Source: Azadirachta indica (lineage: Eukaryota > Streptophyta > Magnoliopsida > Sapindales > Meliaceae). From it: a stretch of DNA of 64,000 nt. The stretch lies in the NCBI GenBank assembly GCA_022749755.1, contig CM040444.1, positions 11,574,274 to 11,638,273 of the forward strand. Reading direction: 5' to 3'. A program made the position numbers and the translations under genes. The stretch's first letter is position 1, and each line of letters opens with the position of its first letter. This document shows positions 1 to 10,745 of this stretch, one piece after another. Under the pieces are notes generated by a model. The model worked only from the letters and a program-made list of their open reading frames with translations, was not told the DNA's origin and searched no databases.

Positions 1-13
1 GCTTTTAATTTCA

Positions 14-79
14 AATACACATACATACATACATACGTACGTACGTACGTACGTACGTACATATACATGTATGTATATA
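14..79. repeat. ATAC/ACGT microsatellite
   Basis: A run of four-base repeats starts as ATAC/ACAT units and changes to ACGT units, ending in an ATGTATATA tail. It is simple sequence with no coding content. Confidence 0.9.
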
Positions 80-428
80 AGACAGACCTACGACTTTTTA
101 ACTTTATATATTTTTTTATATTATTATTATATCATTATAGTTAAATATTTTCAACTAAAACAAAATCAAGTTTAATAGATATAATTAGTGAATAACAAAT
201 GTATCGTAATTAATTTACGTATAAGAACAATTCAATTCTAATATTGAATGTTACTAAATCCAATAATATATGTGTAAAATTAACAGTTCATTAATTTGTT
301 CCAGAAAGTTCTGCAAATTTGGACAAAATTTAAATCAACCCAGAGAAAATTTACTCTATAAAATCGTGCGATTCAAACTGGCTTCTTCTCTCTCAAATGG
401 AGTAAGTACTTTACGATAATCGTGAGTG

Positions 429-465
<37 letters not shown>

Positions 466-808
466 AATGATGCATTAACTTACCCAAATAACCCACAAAG
501 GAAGGCTTGAAAGAGTATCCTCAAATTCAGTTTCGGTCTGATCTTCCTGTCAAAAATATTTTATAAGTTAATCTAAATATAGTCTCTAGTAAGTTCTCTT
601 CTGGCTAATTCTCTTTTACTGTTCTCTTCTTTCTTGAAAGCTCCAAATGAAAGTAGAGAACATATAGAAAATGAAGAGAACTTTTTAAAATGAACGAGAG
701 AATACCAGTAACAAAAATTACAGAAAGCTAGCTAGCTAGGCTGCATGAAATATAATTGAAAGAAATTAATTAAAGAATATGGTTAACGAGGAAGAGAACC
801 AGATTAAC
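80..808. other. intron or flank of WAT1-like gene, no exon seen
   Basis: This stretch lies downstream of the splice donor of the minus-strand WAT1-like exon 1. It is AT-rich, holds a (TA)n run at about 432-460, and shows no second exon of the EamA transporter family in any minus-strand frame. It is most simply the first part of intron 1, with the remaining exons off the left edge. A gene broken here is also possible. Confidence 0.45.
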
Positions 809-1020
809 CTTTCAAGAATTAGGGCAAGGGGAACCATAAAAGCTGAAGCGAAAATGAATCTGTAGGCAACGATAACTCTCAGGCTCATTCCGTCGTTGGC
901 TGCTAATTTATAGAATATATTGACGCAGGCAAATGCCACCTGAGCCACCACCATCATCAACGCCGGCATCAACCCATGTATGAAATTACTTATCTGCCCC
1001 CACGTCATCGTCAGCATCAT
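809..1020 (-). CDS. WAT1-related (EamA/DMT) transporter, exon 1 only
   Basis: The family (nodulin MtN21/WAT1-like, drug/metabolite transporter superfamily) comprises plant membrane proteins with about ten transmembrane segments, some moving auxin, amides or amino acids. Seen here: after a run of early Met codons the frame gives one hydrophobic helix (PALMMVVAQVAFACVNIFYK), then the family-typical loop AANDGMSLRVIVAYR and a second helix ending in LALILER. The ATG at 1020 is the first ATG in frame; the codon before it is GTG, so the start could be 1020, 1017 or 1005. The exon ends as GAAAG followed by GTTAAT on the minus strand, a good donor right after LER, where this family often splices. The other exons would be beyond position 1, so function and integrity cannot be judged. 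The substrate is unknown. Confidence 0.75.
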
Positions 1021-1333
1021 CACACGGGGCTGGCTGCTGTACTTGCAATTATTGTAAGACCAGGCTAAGAAATAAAATCGAGAGAGACTGACGATGCTTC
1101 GTTAATTTTCTTCGTAGTTCATGGTGGCTTTGTAGGCCGTTCATTTGCCACGTTAGCTAACGAGTAAATATCCACGTCAGCATACGCATAAATAATCCAC
1201 GTAACAACGGCATCGATTAATTGCCTGCCTCCCTTTAATTGCTTCACTCTGTAGACCCAGAAGGCTTCATTTATTTGGAGGCAGTTGTACAATACCTGGC
1301 ACGCTCGATGAAACGTGCATACGTATCAGGAAA

Positions 1334-1357
1334 CACGTGGAGATATTGTGACACGTG
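1334..1357. promoter_or_regulatory. two G-boxes (CACGTG) upstream of WAT1-like exon
   Basis: CACGTG occurs at 1334-1339 and 1352-1357, 18 bases apart and about 320 bases upstream of the minus-strand WAT1-like start. Further CCACGT/ACGT cores lie at about 1149, 1171 and 1198. G-boxes bind bZIP and bHLH factors (ABA, light and hypoxia responses). That these two act on this gene is inferred from position only. Confidence 0.4.
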
Positions 1358-1359
1358 GA

Positions 1360-2498
1360 CTCTCTCCACTACTTTGTTTTGAGTAACTTTTAGTTGCCTG
1401 TGGGTTGATTATTTTTCTTTTTCGAAATTAATTTGGTGGCTGTGAAAAGTGTTCATTTACTAGAATTATTAGAATATTATTTTTCTTGTTATTTTATAAC
1501 AATTAACAAGTATGCAAAAAAGGCTGGATATTTGGTATTAGAATTAAACATAGTAAAAACAACAGAGATTCGAATGAAATTATGAGAAAAGAATATGTAT
1601 GTCTTAATTAAGAAGAAATATCATCAATCAGAGCAAGAGAAAAATCTAGTATTATTATATATGCTATATATCAAGATAGATAATGAAGATTGAATTACTC
1701 ATTGTGTTTAGGCTAATGCATGTACTATCTAGAGGATCTTATAATTAAGTGTTATGGTTATGTGATGGTGTTTGATTACCTACGATACCAATAGATATGG
1801 TATGATATTCACACCATTGGTTAGGCTAATAATTATAGTCAATTTATATTAGGCTAATAATTATAGTCAATTTATATTTATGAGGATATGGATATATGTA
1901 TAGAATATTTATTAGAATATGAATATTGGTAACTATTTATTTAAGAGAATATAAATATAATATTTATAATGGATATGAATAGGATATAGATATAAAAATT
2001 TTTGTAGGATACGGATATAGATATTAAGATATTTGTATCATATCATATCCGTTGTCGTTTCTAAATATCATAATTGATTCTTTTATTTGCTTCTTTGAGA
2101 AATTTAAGAAGGATATGCCTTATAGGTTATGGTGCCCCTAAAATGATTATTACTGATAAAGATCCAGTTAGTATTTGAATATATGAGTTAAATACTAATT
2201 CATGAAATTAACTCAAAATAAATTCCATTTCATAAAAAAATCTCCCAACACACTTGTGTGCTAGCTTCTCTTAATGACGAATTCATTTCTTCTTCTTCAT
2301 TAACTCAAAATAAATGCCTCTTAGAACGATCTATATAGAGCAATAAGTACACATTTACCTTATTTATGCCTCTTAAAAGTCAAAAGAAGCTTGATTTCTA
2401 GGAGATATAAAATAAAAATTAATGAGAGATAATTAAGAGCTTTCTAACCATTACACACGTAGAGAGGGTAAACTGTTTGTCAAAACTCAAAAGGAAAA

Positions 2499-2533
<35 letters not shown>

Positions 2534-2579
2534 TATAAACGACAAAGTTTAGTATTATAAAACAATTAAAAGAGCACAC
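1360..2579. other. AT-rich intergenic DNA with small repeats
   Basis: No gene is seen. The stretch holds a 28-bp direct duplication (1822-1877), a purine-rich run of GGATATGGATAT-like repeats (about 1880-2045) that looks like degraded transposon sequence, and a (TA)n microsatellite at about 2503-2529 just outside the copia LTR. Confidence 0.6.
1822..1877. repeat. 28-bp tandem duplication (two copies)
   Basis: The unit beginning TAGGCTAATAATTATAGTC occurs twice head to tail (1822-1849 and 1850-1877) with no visible difference between copies, so the duplication is recent. Confidence 0.85.
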
Positions 2580-2803
2580 TGACAAAAATGTAAAATGAAT
2601 TATTCTTATTTTTTGCACTAACCACATCAATTTTATAGCATTATATACAAATTTGCTAAACCAGGTAAGGAAAGAAAATATCTATACAATCCTAGGAATA
2701 AAAAAGCAAATCAAGTGACAATAATAGTAAATAAAAAATCAAGGAAAACCAGAATCGAGGTAAAGATTATAATCTTCATCAAATCAATTTAATATCTCCA
2801 ACA
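2580..2803 (-). repeat. copia-1 3' LTR
   Basis: On the minus strand the LTR starts TGTTGGAGATATT directly after a purine tract (GAAGGGG) and ends ...TTTTTGTCA, giving TG..CA ends. Its left 109 bases (2580-2688) are repeated at 6889-6999 with scattered substitutions. Confidence 0.88.
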
Positions 2804-2811
2804 CCCCTTCG

Positions 2812-4357
2812 TCAAGATGGCAAGATTAGATTTTGAACACCCATCTTAAAGAGCAAACGATGAAAAGGATCAGCAGCCAGTGATTTTGTAAAGATATCAG
2901 CTAACTGCAACCGTGAACAAACGTACTTGTTATGAATAACTCCATATTGAATTTTTTCTTGAATTAAGTGGCAATCAATCTCTATGTGGTTGGTTCGTTC
3001 ATGGAAAGTTGGATTTACAGCAATATGTAAGGCAGGCTTGTTGTCATAATAGAACAAGTTGGCTGAGAATGATCAAATCCAAGATCAGAGAGCAAAATTA
3101 ACAACCAACTAACCTCACAACAGATGTTGACCATGGCTCTATACTCAGCTTTTGCGAAAGAATGCTATACCGTAGATTATTTTTTAGATTTTTATGAAAC
3201 GGGAGAATCTCCAAGAAGAACGTAATAACCAATGATAGAGCATCGAGAATAAAAACAATTAGCCTAATCTGAATCACAATAGGCACGTAATTGTAGGGAG
3301 CTGGATGTAGAGAGAAATATTCCTTGCTAGAACTTCCTTTTAAATATCGTAGAACTTGTAAGGCATCTGAATATTACGGTTTTCTTGGCTGATCTAAAAA
3401 TTGACTAAGTACTAGTACACAATAAGTAATGTCAGGTCGAATTATTGTAAGATAAAATAATCGACCAATCAAGCGTCTATAAGCAGTTGCGTTGGAGAAG
3501 AGATCACTATCTGACTTAGTGAATTTCAAATTTTATTCCATAAGGGTTGAAGAAATACGTTTACCAACCCAGCCAAATTCTTCAAGTAATTCCAAAGTAT
3601 ATTTCCATTGACTTAGATAAATCCCCTTTCTTGAACAGGCAATCTTAATTCTAAGAAAAAACTTTAACTTGCCTAGATCTCTTAATTAACCATTGGCGGG
3701 ATGCATGTTTCAAATCATATAAAGACTTTAGAAATTTGCATCATGTATCTGGGTTTCTCGATCTTTGAAAACCTGATGGAAGTCACATACATACCTTTTC
3801 AGTCAGATATCCATTAAGGAAAGCATTACTAATGTTAAGCTAATGAAGATGCCAATTTTTAATTATAGCAATAGCTAGGAGACAATGCAAAGTAGTGAGT
3901 TTTGCTATCGGTACAAAAGTTTCCTGATAATCTAACCCTTCTTGTTGATTATAGCTTTTAGCTAGTAAATGAGCTTTGTATCGTTCAATAGTGCCATCTG
4001 GCTTATACTTCACTTTGTATACCCATTTGCAACCAATAACCTTTTGTCAAGTGGAAGCAAAGTAAGTAACCAAGTGTGGTTATCTTTTAAGGCTTTAATT
4101 TTGCCTATCACAACCTGTTTCAAATTTATATCAAGCATTGCTTGCTGAAAAGTGTTTGGTTCCTGGCTAGATGAAATAGTTGCTAAAAAAGAGCAATAAG
4201 AACAAGAAAATTTGTGATAGGATAAAAACTTATGTAAGGGATGAGAAGTACTTACAAGGTACAAAGAAGAACTCAAAGTTGGTTGATTACATGTGGCTAA
4301 TTGACAATGGTAATCTCTAAGATAGAAGGTGGAGGGGATATACGAGTAGAATGACAA
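2812..4357 (-). pseudogene. copia-1 reverse transcriptase and RNase H remnants
   Basis: Reading leftward, the region opens with the linker that precedes copia RT (ALKDNHTW at about 4080), then the RT start motif IGCKWVYKVKY-like (about 3990-4030), the segment LDYQETFVP (about 3940) and a later SLYDLKHASRQW-like stretch (about 3700). RNase H follows: a frameshifted SAEAEY-like region near 3150 and the C-terminal block CDN-like/[22 protein letters not shown] at 2812-3057, close to the 3' LTR as expected. In-frame stops such as LH*LNISNAF in the RT core and several frameshifts mean no active enzyme. RT copies the element RNA; RNase H removes the RNA strand. Confidence 0.9.
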
Positions 4358-4536
4358 ACCTGTAGTGAAGAGAATAAAATTTTTAAAGTGGAGTGGTCAA
4401 TGGCTTGGCTACTTTCATTGACTTGAGAAGAAGACTCTAAATGCTTGTCATCATATTCTTGCTTAATAGGAGAACATGGTAGAACTAGCTCACTGGAGAA
4501 TGCATTAGAATTTTGTGAAAAAGGAAAAACATGTTC

Positions 4537-5863
4537 CTAAAATTGAACATCTTTAGAAACAAAAATTTGTTTAGTATTTAGATTATATAACTTGTATCCC
4601 TTTTTAGCATATGGATAGCCAATGAATACACAACGAATAGCTTGAATATCAAATTTTGTTCTTGATAGGCTAATATTAGCAGCATAGCACAAGCATTTAA
4701 AAACTTTCAAGTGAGGAAATTTAAGAGTTTTACCAAAAAAGTAGCTCATAAGGAGTCTTACCAACAAGTAAAGGAGTTGGTGTGCAATTTATGAGATAAG
4801 CTACAGTTAAAACATATTCACCCTAAAACTTTAAAGGAAGACTTGCTTGAAAATGTAAGGCAGGAGCTATATTAAGTACATGTCCATGTTTTTTCTCCAC
4901 CACTCCATTTTGTTGTAGTGTGTGGATATAACTTGTTTCATGTATAATGCCTTTATTTCTATAAAATTCTCCATATTAAATTTCAAACCATTATCAAAAC
5001 GTAAGATTTTGATTTTTTTATTAAATTAAGTTTCAACATAAGAATAAAAAGATTGTAACAATGAACGAGTTTCACTTTTACTTTGCTTAAGAAAAACCCA
5101 AGTACATCTAGTATGGTCATCCACAATAGTGAGAAAATAACGTGCACTTGATAGAGAAGCCAAATGAAATTTACTCCAAATATCGCAATGAATCAAATCA
5201 AAAGGAGCAATTGAACTTTTATTACTAAAAAGGAAAGGAGATCTATCTTGTTTAGCAAGCGGACAAATATCAAAGACTTCATGTTGAATCGAACTGCATA
5301 AATTTGGGATATAAGAGGAAAAAAACTTAAAACGATTAAAAATAGGATGTCCTAAACATTGGTGCCATGAAGAAGAATCTAAAGGCAAAGTAGAAACTAC
5401 TTGCGTAGATACTAGTGGTCGAATGGTGGGTAGTTGAAAAAGGTAAAGGCTACCATGCAATCTACCTACGCCAATCATTTTTTTCGAGGATTGATCTTGT
5501 AAAATACAAAGATCAGAAAAGAAAGTGATGAAACACTTTGCATCATGGATGAGTTTTCCAACTAAAATCAAATTAAAATGAAAACTAGGAACATGTAGAA
5601 TTATGTCTTATGTTAGTTGCACAGAACCACTATGGGTAATAGCGGTATCTTTTCCATTTGGTAATCTACCATCCTAAAAAAAGTAGATGTGATTTGAGAA
5701 AAGAGAGAGGAAGAGCTAACATGTGATCAGTAGCACCAGAGTAAAAAATCCAAGAATTTGAAAGAGGAAAATGAATTGCATTCAGTGCAATACCTATCAA
5801 GTTATTTGGTGAGGTGCCATTACCTACAAGGTTTGATTTAGGCTGAGGATCAATTAAGGCCAA
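4537..5863 (-). pseudogene. copia-1 protease and integrase remnants
   Basis: At 5666-5863 the aspartic-protease motif appears as WIFYSGATDHM: the catalytic Asp of the usual D-S-G-A is Tyr, so the protease is dead even where the frame is open. At 5026-5571 lies the GAG-pre-integrase zinc region (WHQCLGHP, then C-x2-CPLAKQDRSPF-like residues) followed by the integrase core start FDLIHCDIW and FLTIVDDHTRCTWVFL, which holds two acidic catalytic positions. 4537-4767 is the integrase C-terminal part (FGCLCY-like, FIGYPYAKKGYKLYNL). Gaps between these blocks contain stops. Confidence 0.88.
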
Positions 5864-5866
5864 GAT

Positions 5867-6750
5867 CTATTGACATTGTTCTGAAGTGAAAGGAAAAGTC
5901 TGTATTTCTGGAACAAAAGTCTGATTTACATGTGTTTGATTTTGAGTTTGGAGACAAGGATCTTTATGAAGCCTGTGGCCTGGGGGATAACCATGTAATT
6001 TGTAGCATTTATCCTCAATGTGTCCTGCCTTTCCATTGAAGTCGCAACTAAGTTTAGATGAATTTTGCCTTTGAGATTTGCTTGATTGAATATTTCCTTT
6101 AGCAGCAAGAGTAACGGATTCAATTATGGGTCGCAGACTAATGATACTACATTGTTGTTCTTCTTGAAGGAGTAAAGAAAAAACCTTGCTCACAGGTGGA
6201 ATGGGATTCATAACCACAAACACCCTGTATAGTTTTCCTTTAAAGCCATTAGAAGCTGCATGGTGCTATCTCGATCTTTATTGGCTTCCAAAATTTTATT
6301 AGATTCACATGTATATGAAGATGTTGGTGAGTATAAATTTACTTCTTCCTATAAAGCTTTAACTTTTGAGTAATAAATTGCAATAAAGTCTTCACCTTGT
6401 ACCATGAAATTGATTTTTTGTTGTAGTTCGAAAATCCGAGGCCCATTAATTTGAGAAAATCTTTCTTTAAGATTAATCCATAGATCCTTTGCTGTCTCTG
6501 CATAAATAATATTTCCTGCCAATTCAAGAATTATAGCATTGAAAAGCCAAGATAAAACCATGTCATCACATTGTTTCCATTGATGAAAACTTGGACCTGT
6601 GTTTACAGGTTTGGAGATGCTTCCATCAACGAAACCTGATTTATTTTTTGCACTGAGGGCCTTGATCATGGCCGTACTCCACATGATGTAGTTGTCTTTA
6701 TTTAGTGGGCAAGAAACTAAGATTGCACCTGGATTATCAAAAGGATGCAA
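5867..6750 (-). pseudogene. copia-1 gag remnant
   Basis: At 6349-6750 is a copia-type gag (UBN2/Retrotran_gag class): LNKDNYIMWSTAMIKAL and DLWINLKERFSQ are typical core positions. At 5867-6223 is the zinc-knuckle end CDFNGKAGHIEDKC followed by YKLHGYPPG. The second Cys of the C-x2-C-x4-H-x4-C knuckle is Asn here, so the knuckle is broken. The two pieces are in different frames, showing a frameshift between them. Confidence 0.88.
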
Positions 6751-6876
6751 AAATAAGCATTTTTTAGATTCTTGGTGTTATGATCTATTAATTTTTCCAT
6801 AGGAACAGGCCTTGAACAACTAAGGGATGGAGAAGAAGAAAATGTGTTCAAGAATAAGGATAAGGGCAGAGTATCT

Positions 6877-6888
6877 GCTCTAATACCA
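6877..6888 (-). other. copia-1 primer-binding site
   Basis: On the minus strand TGGTATTAGAGC directly abuts the LTR end (6889). It matches the initiator tRNA-Met complement (TGGTATCAGAGC) at 11 of 12 bases. Confidence 0.85.
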
Positions 6889-6999
6889 TGACAAGAATAT
6901 AAAATGAATTATTCTTATTTTTTTGCACTAACCAGATCAATTTTTACAGCATTATATACAGGTTTGCTAAACTAGGTCAGGAAAGAAAATATCCATACA
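6889..6999 (-). repeat. copia-1 5' LTR, truncated
   Basis: This is the inner part of the 5' LTR, starting TGACAAGAATAT on the plus strand like the 3' LTR copy. Homology ends at 6999 after ATACA; the outer half (U3) is missing and is replaced by the arm of the 7-10 kb inverted duplication. Confidence 0.85.
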
Positions 7000-7180
7000 A
7001 TGGACTTCTCCTTTCATACTTCTCTCGCTTTTTTTTTTTGTCTCGCTAGCCTTTCTTAATCCCTGTTTCAATAGGCTTCTATGTGCAGATTAAGTATTTG
7101 AGTAGCACTCCAAATCCATAATTTAGAGCCCATGTGAGGTGGGTATTTCTAGACTTTAAAAATCCATTTCCGCCCAAATG

Positions 7181-8390
7181 AAAATAAATAAAATATTATT
7201 ATTTTATTTATTTTAAAATTATAAAATTGATCTTTCAATTTTATTTAATATTTAGATAAATTTATTTCATATAAAAAATTTAAAATTTAGATAAATTTTT
7301 ATTTATAATATTTTATTTAATTTTTAATATAAAAATATTATTTATATTGACTAACACATATGAAGAACAATATATATAAAAAAAATCATATCATTATTGT
7401 TATATATACAAATCTATTTATATAAATTGATATAATAACGTTTTATCATATTATTACATATTGTATATTTTCATAAAAACTTTTAGTTTGAAGTATTTTT
7501 TAATTGTAGAATCCATTCTTTTAGTTCAAAATATCTTTTTTTTTTAGTTATAAAACTCATTATTATTTTAAATTCTGAAAAAGAATTAATTTGAGATGTA
7601 AGTTTTTAAAATTTGATCCATTAATCTGATTAATATTGAATTGTTAATACATTATAAAATAAATAAATTTATATTTTTAATTATAATATATTAATAAATA
7701 TTTAGTTATCAATATGTTATAAAAAAAATATATCATTAGTTTAACATTTATTTTCAATTAGAAGTTAAAAATACTTATAAAAGGCCCAATTTATTAAAAA
7801 ATAATGATTACATCCTTATTTAATAGTACTTATCTAAATAAATAAATAAAATAATAAATGTATGTTTTCTTTTATTTATTTTCTAATACCTATGTAATAT
7901 TGAATTGTTAATATATTGTAAAATTTTATTATTATATTATAGTACAATAATTATGATTATATATAATTACAAGTATTGTATTATAATATTTTATTTATAG
8001 ATTAGTATTTATTTATAATTTTTTTATAATGTATTAATAAATATTTAGTTATTAATGTGTTATAAAATTAAATATATTATTATTTTAATATTTATTTTAA
8101 ATTAGGAGTTGAAAATAATTTTTTACCTAATAATATTATATAAGGGTATCATTGTTAATTTTTAATAAATTAAAATTTTTGTGAGTATTTTTAAAATTAT
8201 TGAGATCATTTAAATTAATAGGTTAAAATTTAAGAATTCGTATGTTGTCATACATAATTCTGTAAATTAACAAAAGAGGGATTCGAATTATTATAAAAAT
8301 AAGAGGAGGGTATTGAGATATTAAGTCAAACAAGGAAAAATCAAATATTCTCCCTATTACATATGCGAACTGTTCGAGTCCAATCATTTG
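7181..8390. other. AT-rich DNA without genes inside left arm
   Basis: A/T-dominated sequence with repeated ATATTATAAAATTAAAT-like segments and two related TAATAAATATTTAGTTAT(C/T)AA stretches (about 7690 and 8034). No counterpart of this length lies in the right arm, so it is probably an insertion or an expanded low-complexity tract. Confidence 0.5.
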
Positions 8391-8989
8391 GCCATTTAAC
8401 AGAGTTTGAGTGGTTGGAGTCCCCAAATTTTCATAATTATGATATTTGGTAATTATTAAAACTAATTGTCTTAGAACTGGAAATATCTATTCGTTAATTT
8501 TACGTAAAGTAAATGTCATTCACTCCTTAATTTCAACCTTCATTACTTACTGCATATATGTTATTTTATTGCCATATAAAATTAATGATGTAACTGCAAG
8601 CTTTTGCATCGGAAGAGACGGCTCTTTGTTTTGCAAAAAGAGGCAACGAGACATTGAATAAGGTTAATAGTATAAGGGATGATATCACCGAAATTCAAAA
8701 AGCTTACCTTGCAGATAACAAGTGGGGCGTCAATAGAAAGGAAGAAACCTCTCGCCTGGAAACCTCATTTTCGTCTCATCATTGTTGTCTTGGCTTGTGC
8801 ATTCTTAGGTATTTGTGACCTTGCCTCGCTATTTTTCCTTTCTATTTTCTCTCTTTTTTTTTTTTTTTGGTTTGATTCAATCTATGTAGTGTTTACTGTA
8901 CTTTGTGACTATAGTTGTTTTTTATGGTGAAAGAAATTCTTCGAGACAACTTGTTTCTCTTAACTGTTTGCGTACTTAATTATCATCGA

Positions 8990-9099
8990 TGGATTGGGAT
9001 GCTGGGGATTGGATGGACAATGATATTCAATAGACTTATACACTTCTAGTAGGTCTTTTCAATATTCTTGTCCAACCAGTTGCAGGCCTCCCAATCCGT
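8990..9099 (+). other. central miRNA-precursor-like hairpin
   Basis: GGATTGGGA (8991-8999) pairs with TCCCAATCC (9089-9097), and TTGGATGGACAA followed by GATATT pairs, with isolated mismatches, with the segment around 9062-9079. The stem is about 40 base pairs with single-base bulges and a loop of about 25-30 bases. The shape is like a plant miRNA precursor, and the 3' arm carries GCCTCCCAATCC, loosely like the 3' end of miR482-type miRNAs. It is also simply the centre of the larger inverted duplication, so a miRNA call needs small-RNA data. Confidence 0.35.
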
Positions 9100-9610
9100 T
9101 GGAGATTATTCATGGATAAAATGGTTCATTAAATATCCCCAAAAAATTAAGCTTACGCGAACAGCTAAGAGAAACAAGTTGTTTGAAGAACGTTTTCCAC
9201 CACAATGAACGCTCAAAATTCAAAGTATAGTAAACGCTAGATGGATTGCATCAAAGAATAGAGAAATAAAAAAGGAGGGAGAAATAGCAAGGTAAGATAG
9301 CAGATTCCTGAGAATGCACAAGCCAAGAGTGAGGTTTCTAGGCGAGAGGTTTCTTCCTTAATCTCGAATGCTAGGGAGATCTAACGATTATGGATTTGAT
9401 ACCTAAACTATTTTTGCAAGGTAAGCTTTTTGAATGTGATGTTATCCCTTCCACTGCCGGCCCCCCATTCAATATCTTGTTGCCTTTTTGTGTGGAAAAC
9501 CAAGAGCCTTTTCTTCGGATGTAGAGGCTTGTATTTATGTCCTTCATTATATACGGCAACAAAATAATGCATATGCAGCAAATATTGGAGTAATTAAATG
9601 AGTGAATAAC

Positions 9611-9641
<31 letters not shown>

Positions 9642-10320
9642 AGAGCAATAACTCTTTTTTTTTAAATAATATTTTATATTAAATATAAGCCGTTAGATTT
9701 AAATATATTTAACGGTTGAGATTGCATCTAATCATATAATTAATACATAATTAATATATTCATAATTAATATATATATCAAATACAATATCAACAATTGA
9801 ACTACTTACATTTGATGTAAAAAACTGTGTAAAAAAAATCCTTAATCCTACTCCATAAATATAAGAATAATAAATAGCAATTTTCCTATTTTAAGATTAT
9901 TAGTTTTAATAATTACTTTATGGCGTAATTAGTTATCAAAAATTGGGGGACTCCTTTTTGGGCCCCATCTTTTACGCTCTTAGACCGGGCTTAAGGGCGA
10001 TAAAAACCTCCAACTAATAGGCCCAATTTAATTTGGAGGGAAATAGATTCTTAAAGTCTAGAAATACTGACTCAACATGGACTAGATAGGGTGCTGGATT
10101 TCCTTACCTCCACCCTAATTTTGGATTACGAATCTTACTTAAATGCTCAATTTGGACATGGAATCCTACTAAAACATGGATTAAAGAGAGGCTAGGAAGA
10201 GAAAGAAAGGGAAAGCATATACAGAAGGAGAAATCAAGAGATAAAAAAGAGGACAACACACATTCACAAATTGTTATTAGAAGAAAAAATCTGGTATCAA
10301 CATTAAATATAGACAACTAA

Positions 10321-10740
10321 GGTCTGTTTGGTATAACTTTTCAAATAGAGCTTTTAAAATTAGAGTTTTTACCCGTAAAACTTTTATGAATAAAGTTTTT
10401 AATAAAAATTTAATAATTGTTTGGTTATCACAAATGACTTTTGAGAAAATTTGAGTAATTACTTTAATAGACAAATTTTTAATGTTTTATTTTAAAGAAA
10501 TAACGTAAAATTTTTAAAATAAAGTAAAGGTATTTTAAACAATTTTACCTTTTAAAAAAGTTGAAAAAGTTCTACTGCCAAAAGAATAAATTTTGGTTTT
10601 CCTTCAATAAAAGAAAAATAACTTTTTTGATTTTCAAAAATTTTTTTTCATTGTCAACCAAATGATATTAGAAAATTTAAAAAGAGTTTTTATCATTAAA
10701 AAAACTTTTTTGACTAATGAAAAAATAAAACCAAACGGGC
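10321..10740. mobile_element. 420-bp MITE with 5-bp target duplication
   Basis: The element starts GGTCTGTTTGGT and ends ACCAAACGGGC, imperfect terminal inverted repeats, with a second inverted pair inside (GTTTGGTTATCAC near 10430 and TGTCAACCAAATGA near 10655). ACTAA flanks both ends exactly (10316-10320 and 10741-10745). It is AT-rich with no coding capacity. The GTTTGGT ends are common in plant MITEs; the superfamily is not certain from a 5-bp duplication. Confidence 0.8.
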
Positions 10741-10745
10741 ACTAA

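Larger units (their letters stand above)
2580..6999 (-). mobile_element. decayed Ty1/copia LTR retrotransposon (copia-1)
   Basis: The element reads right to left. Order on the minus strand: truncated 5' LTR (6889-6999), primer site complementary to initiator tRNA-Met (6877-6888), gag, protease, integrase, reverse transcriptase, RNase H, polypurine tract (about 2804-2813) and full 3' LTR (2580-2803). The protease-integrase-RT-RNaseH order is diagnostic of copia. Many stops and frameshifts break the polyprotein, so it is dead. The 5' LTR keeps only its inner 111 bases: homology to the 3' LTR stops at 6999, where the inverted duplication begins, so no target duplication can be checked. Confidence 0.93.
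7003..10250. repeat. large imperfect inverted duplication
   Basis: The reverse complement of 9056-10250 matches 7003-9033 in blocks in the same order: 7003-7180 with about 10020-10250 (shared CTAGCCTTTCTTAATCC-like and TATTTCTAGACTTTAA); 8418-8475 with 9890-9950 (GGAGTCCCC.., TAATTATTAAAACTAAT); 8517-8980 with about 9130-9608 (AAGCTTACCTTGCA, GAAGAAACCTCTCGCCT, ACAACTTGTTTCTCTTA); and the central hairpin 8990-9099. Arms differ by many substitutions and by indels, including about 1.2 kb of AT-rich DNA only in the left arm (about 7180-8390). A 71-residue and an 83-residue open frame in the left arm are not conserved in the right arm, so the locus looks non-coding. It could be a duplicated gene fragment, a foldback element or a hairpin-RNA locus. 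Confidence 0.8.

Noticed and set aside
8679..8930. 83-residue plus-strand open frame with hydrophobic C-terminus (possible small membrane protein)
   Set aside because: The inverted copy at about 9,200-9,430 does not keep the frame, and the hydrophobic part comes from a poly-T tract.
9081..9099. Naming the central hairpin as a MIR482 gene
   Set aside because: Only about 11 of 12 bases at the 3' end resemble the family and the rest does not; not enough for a name.
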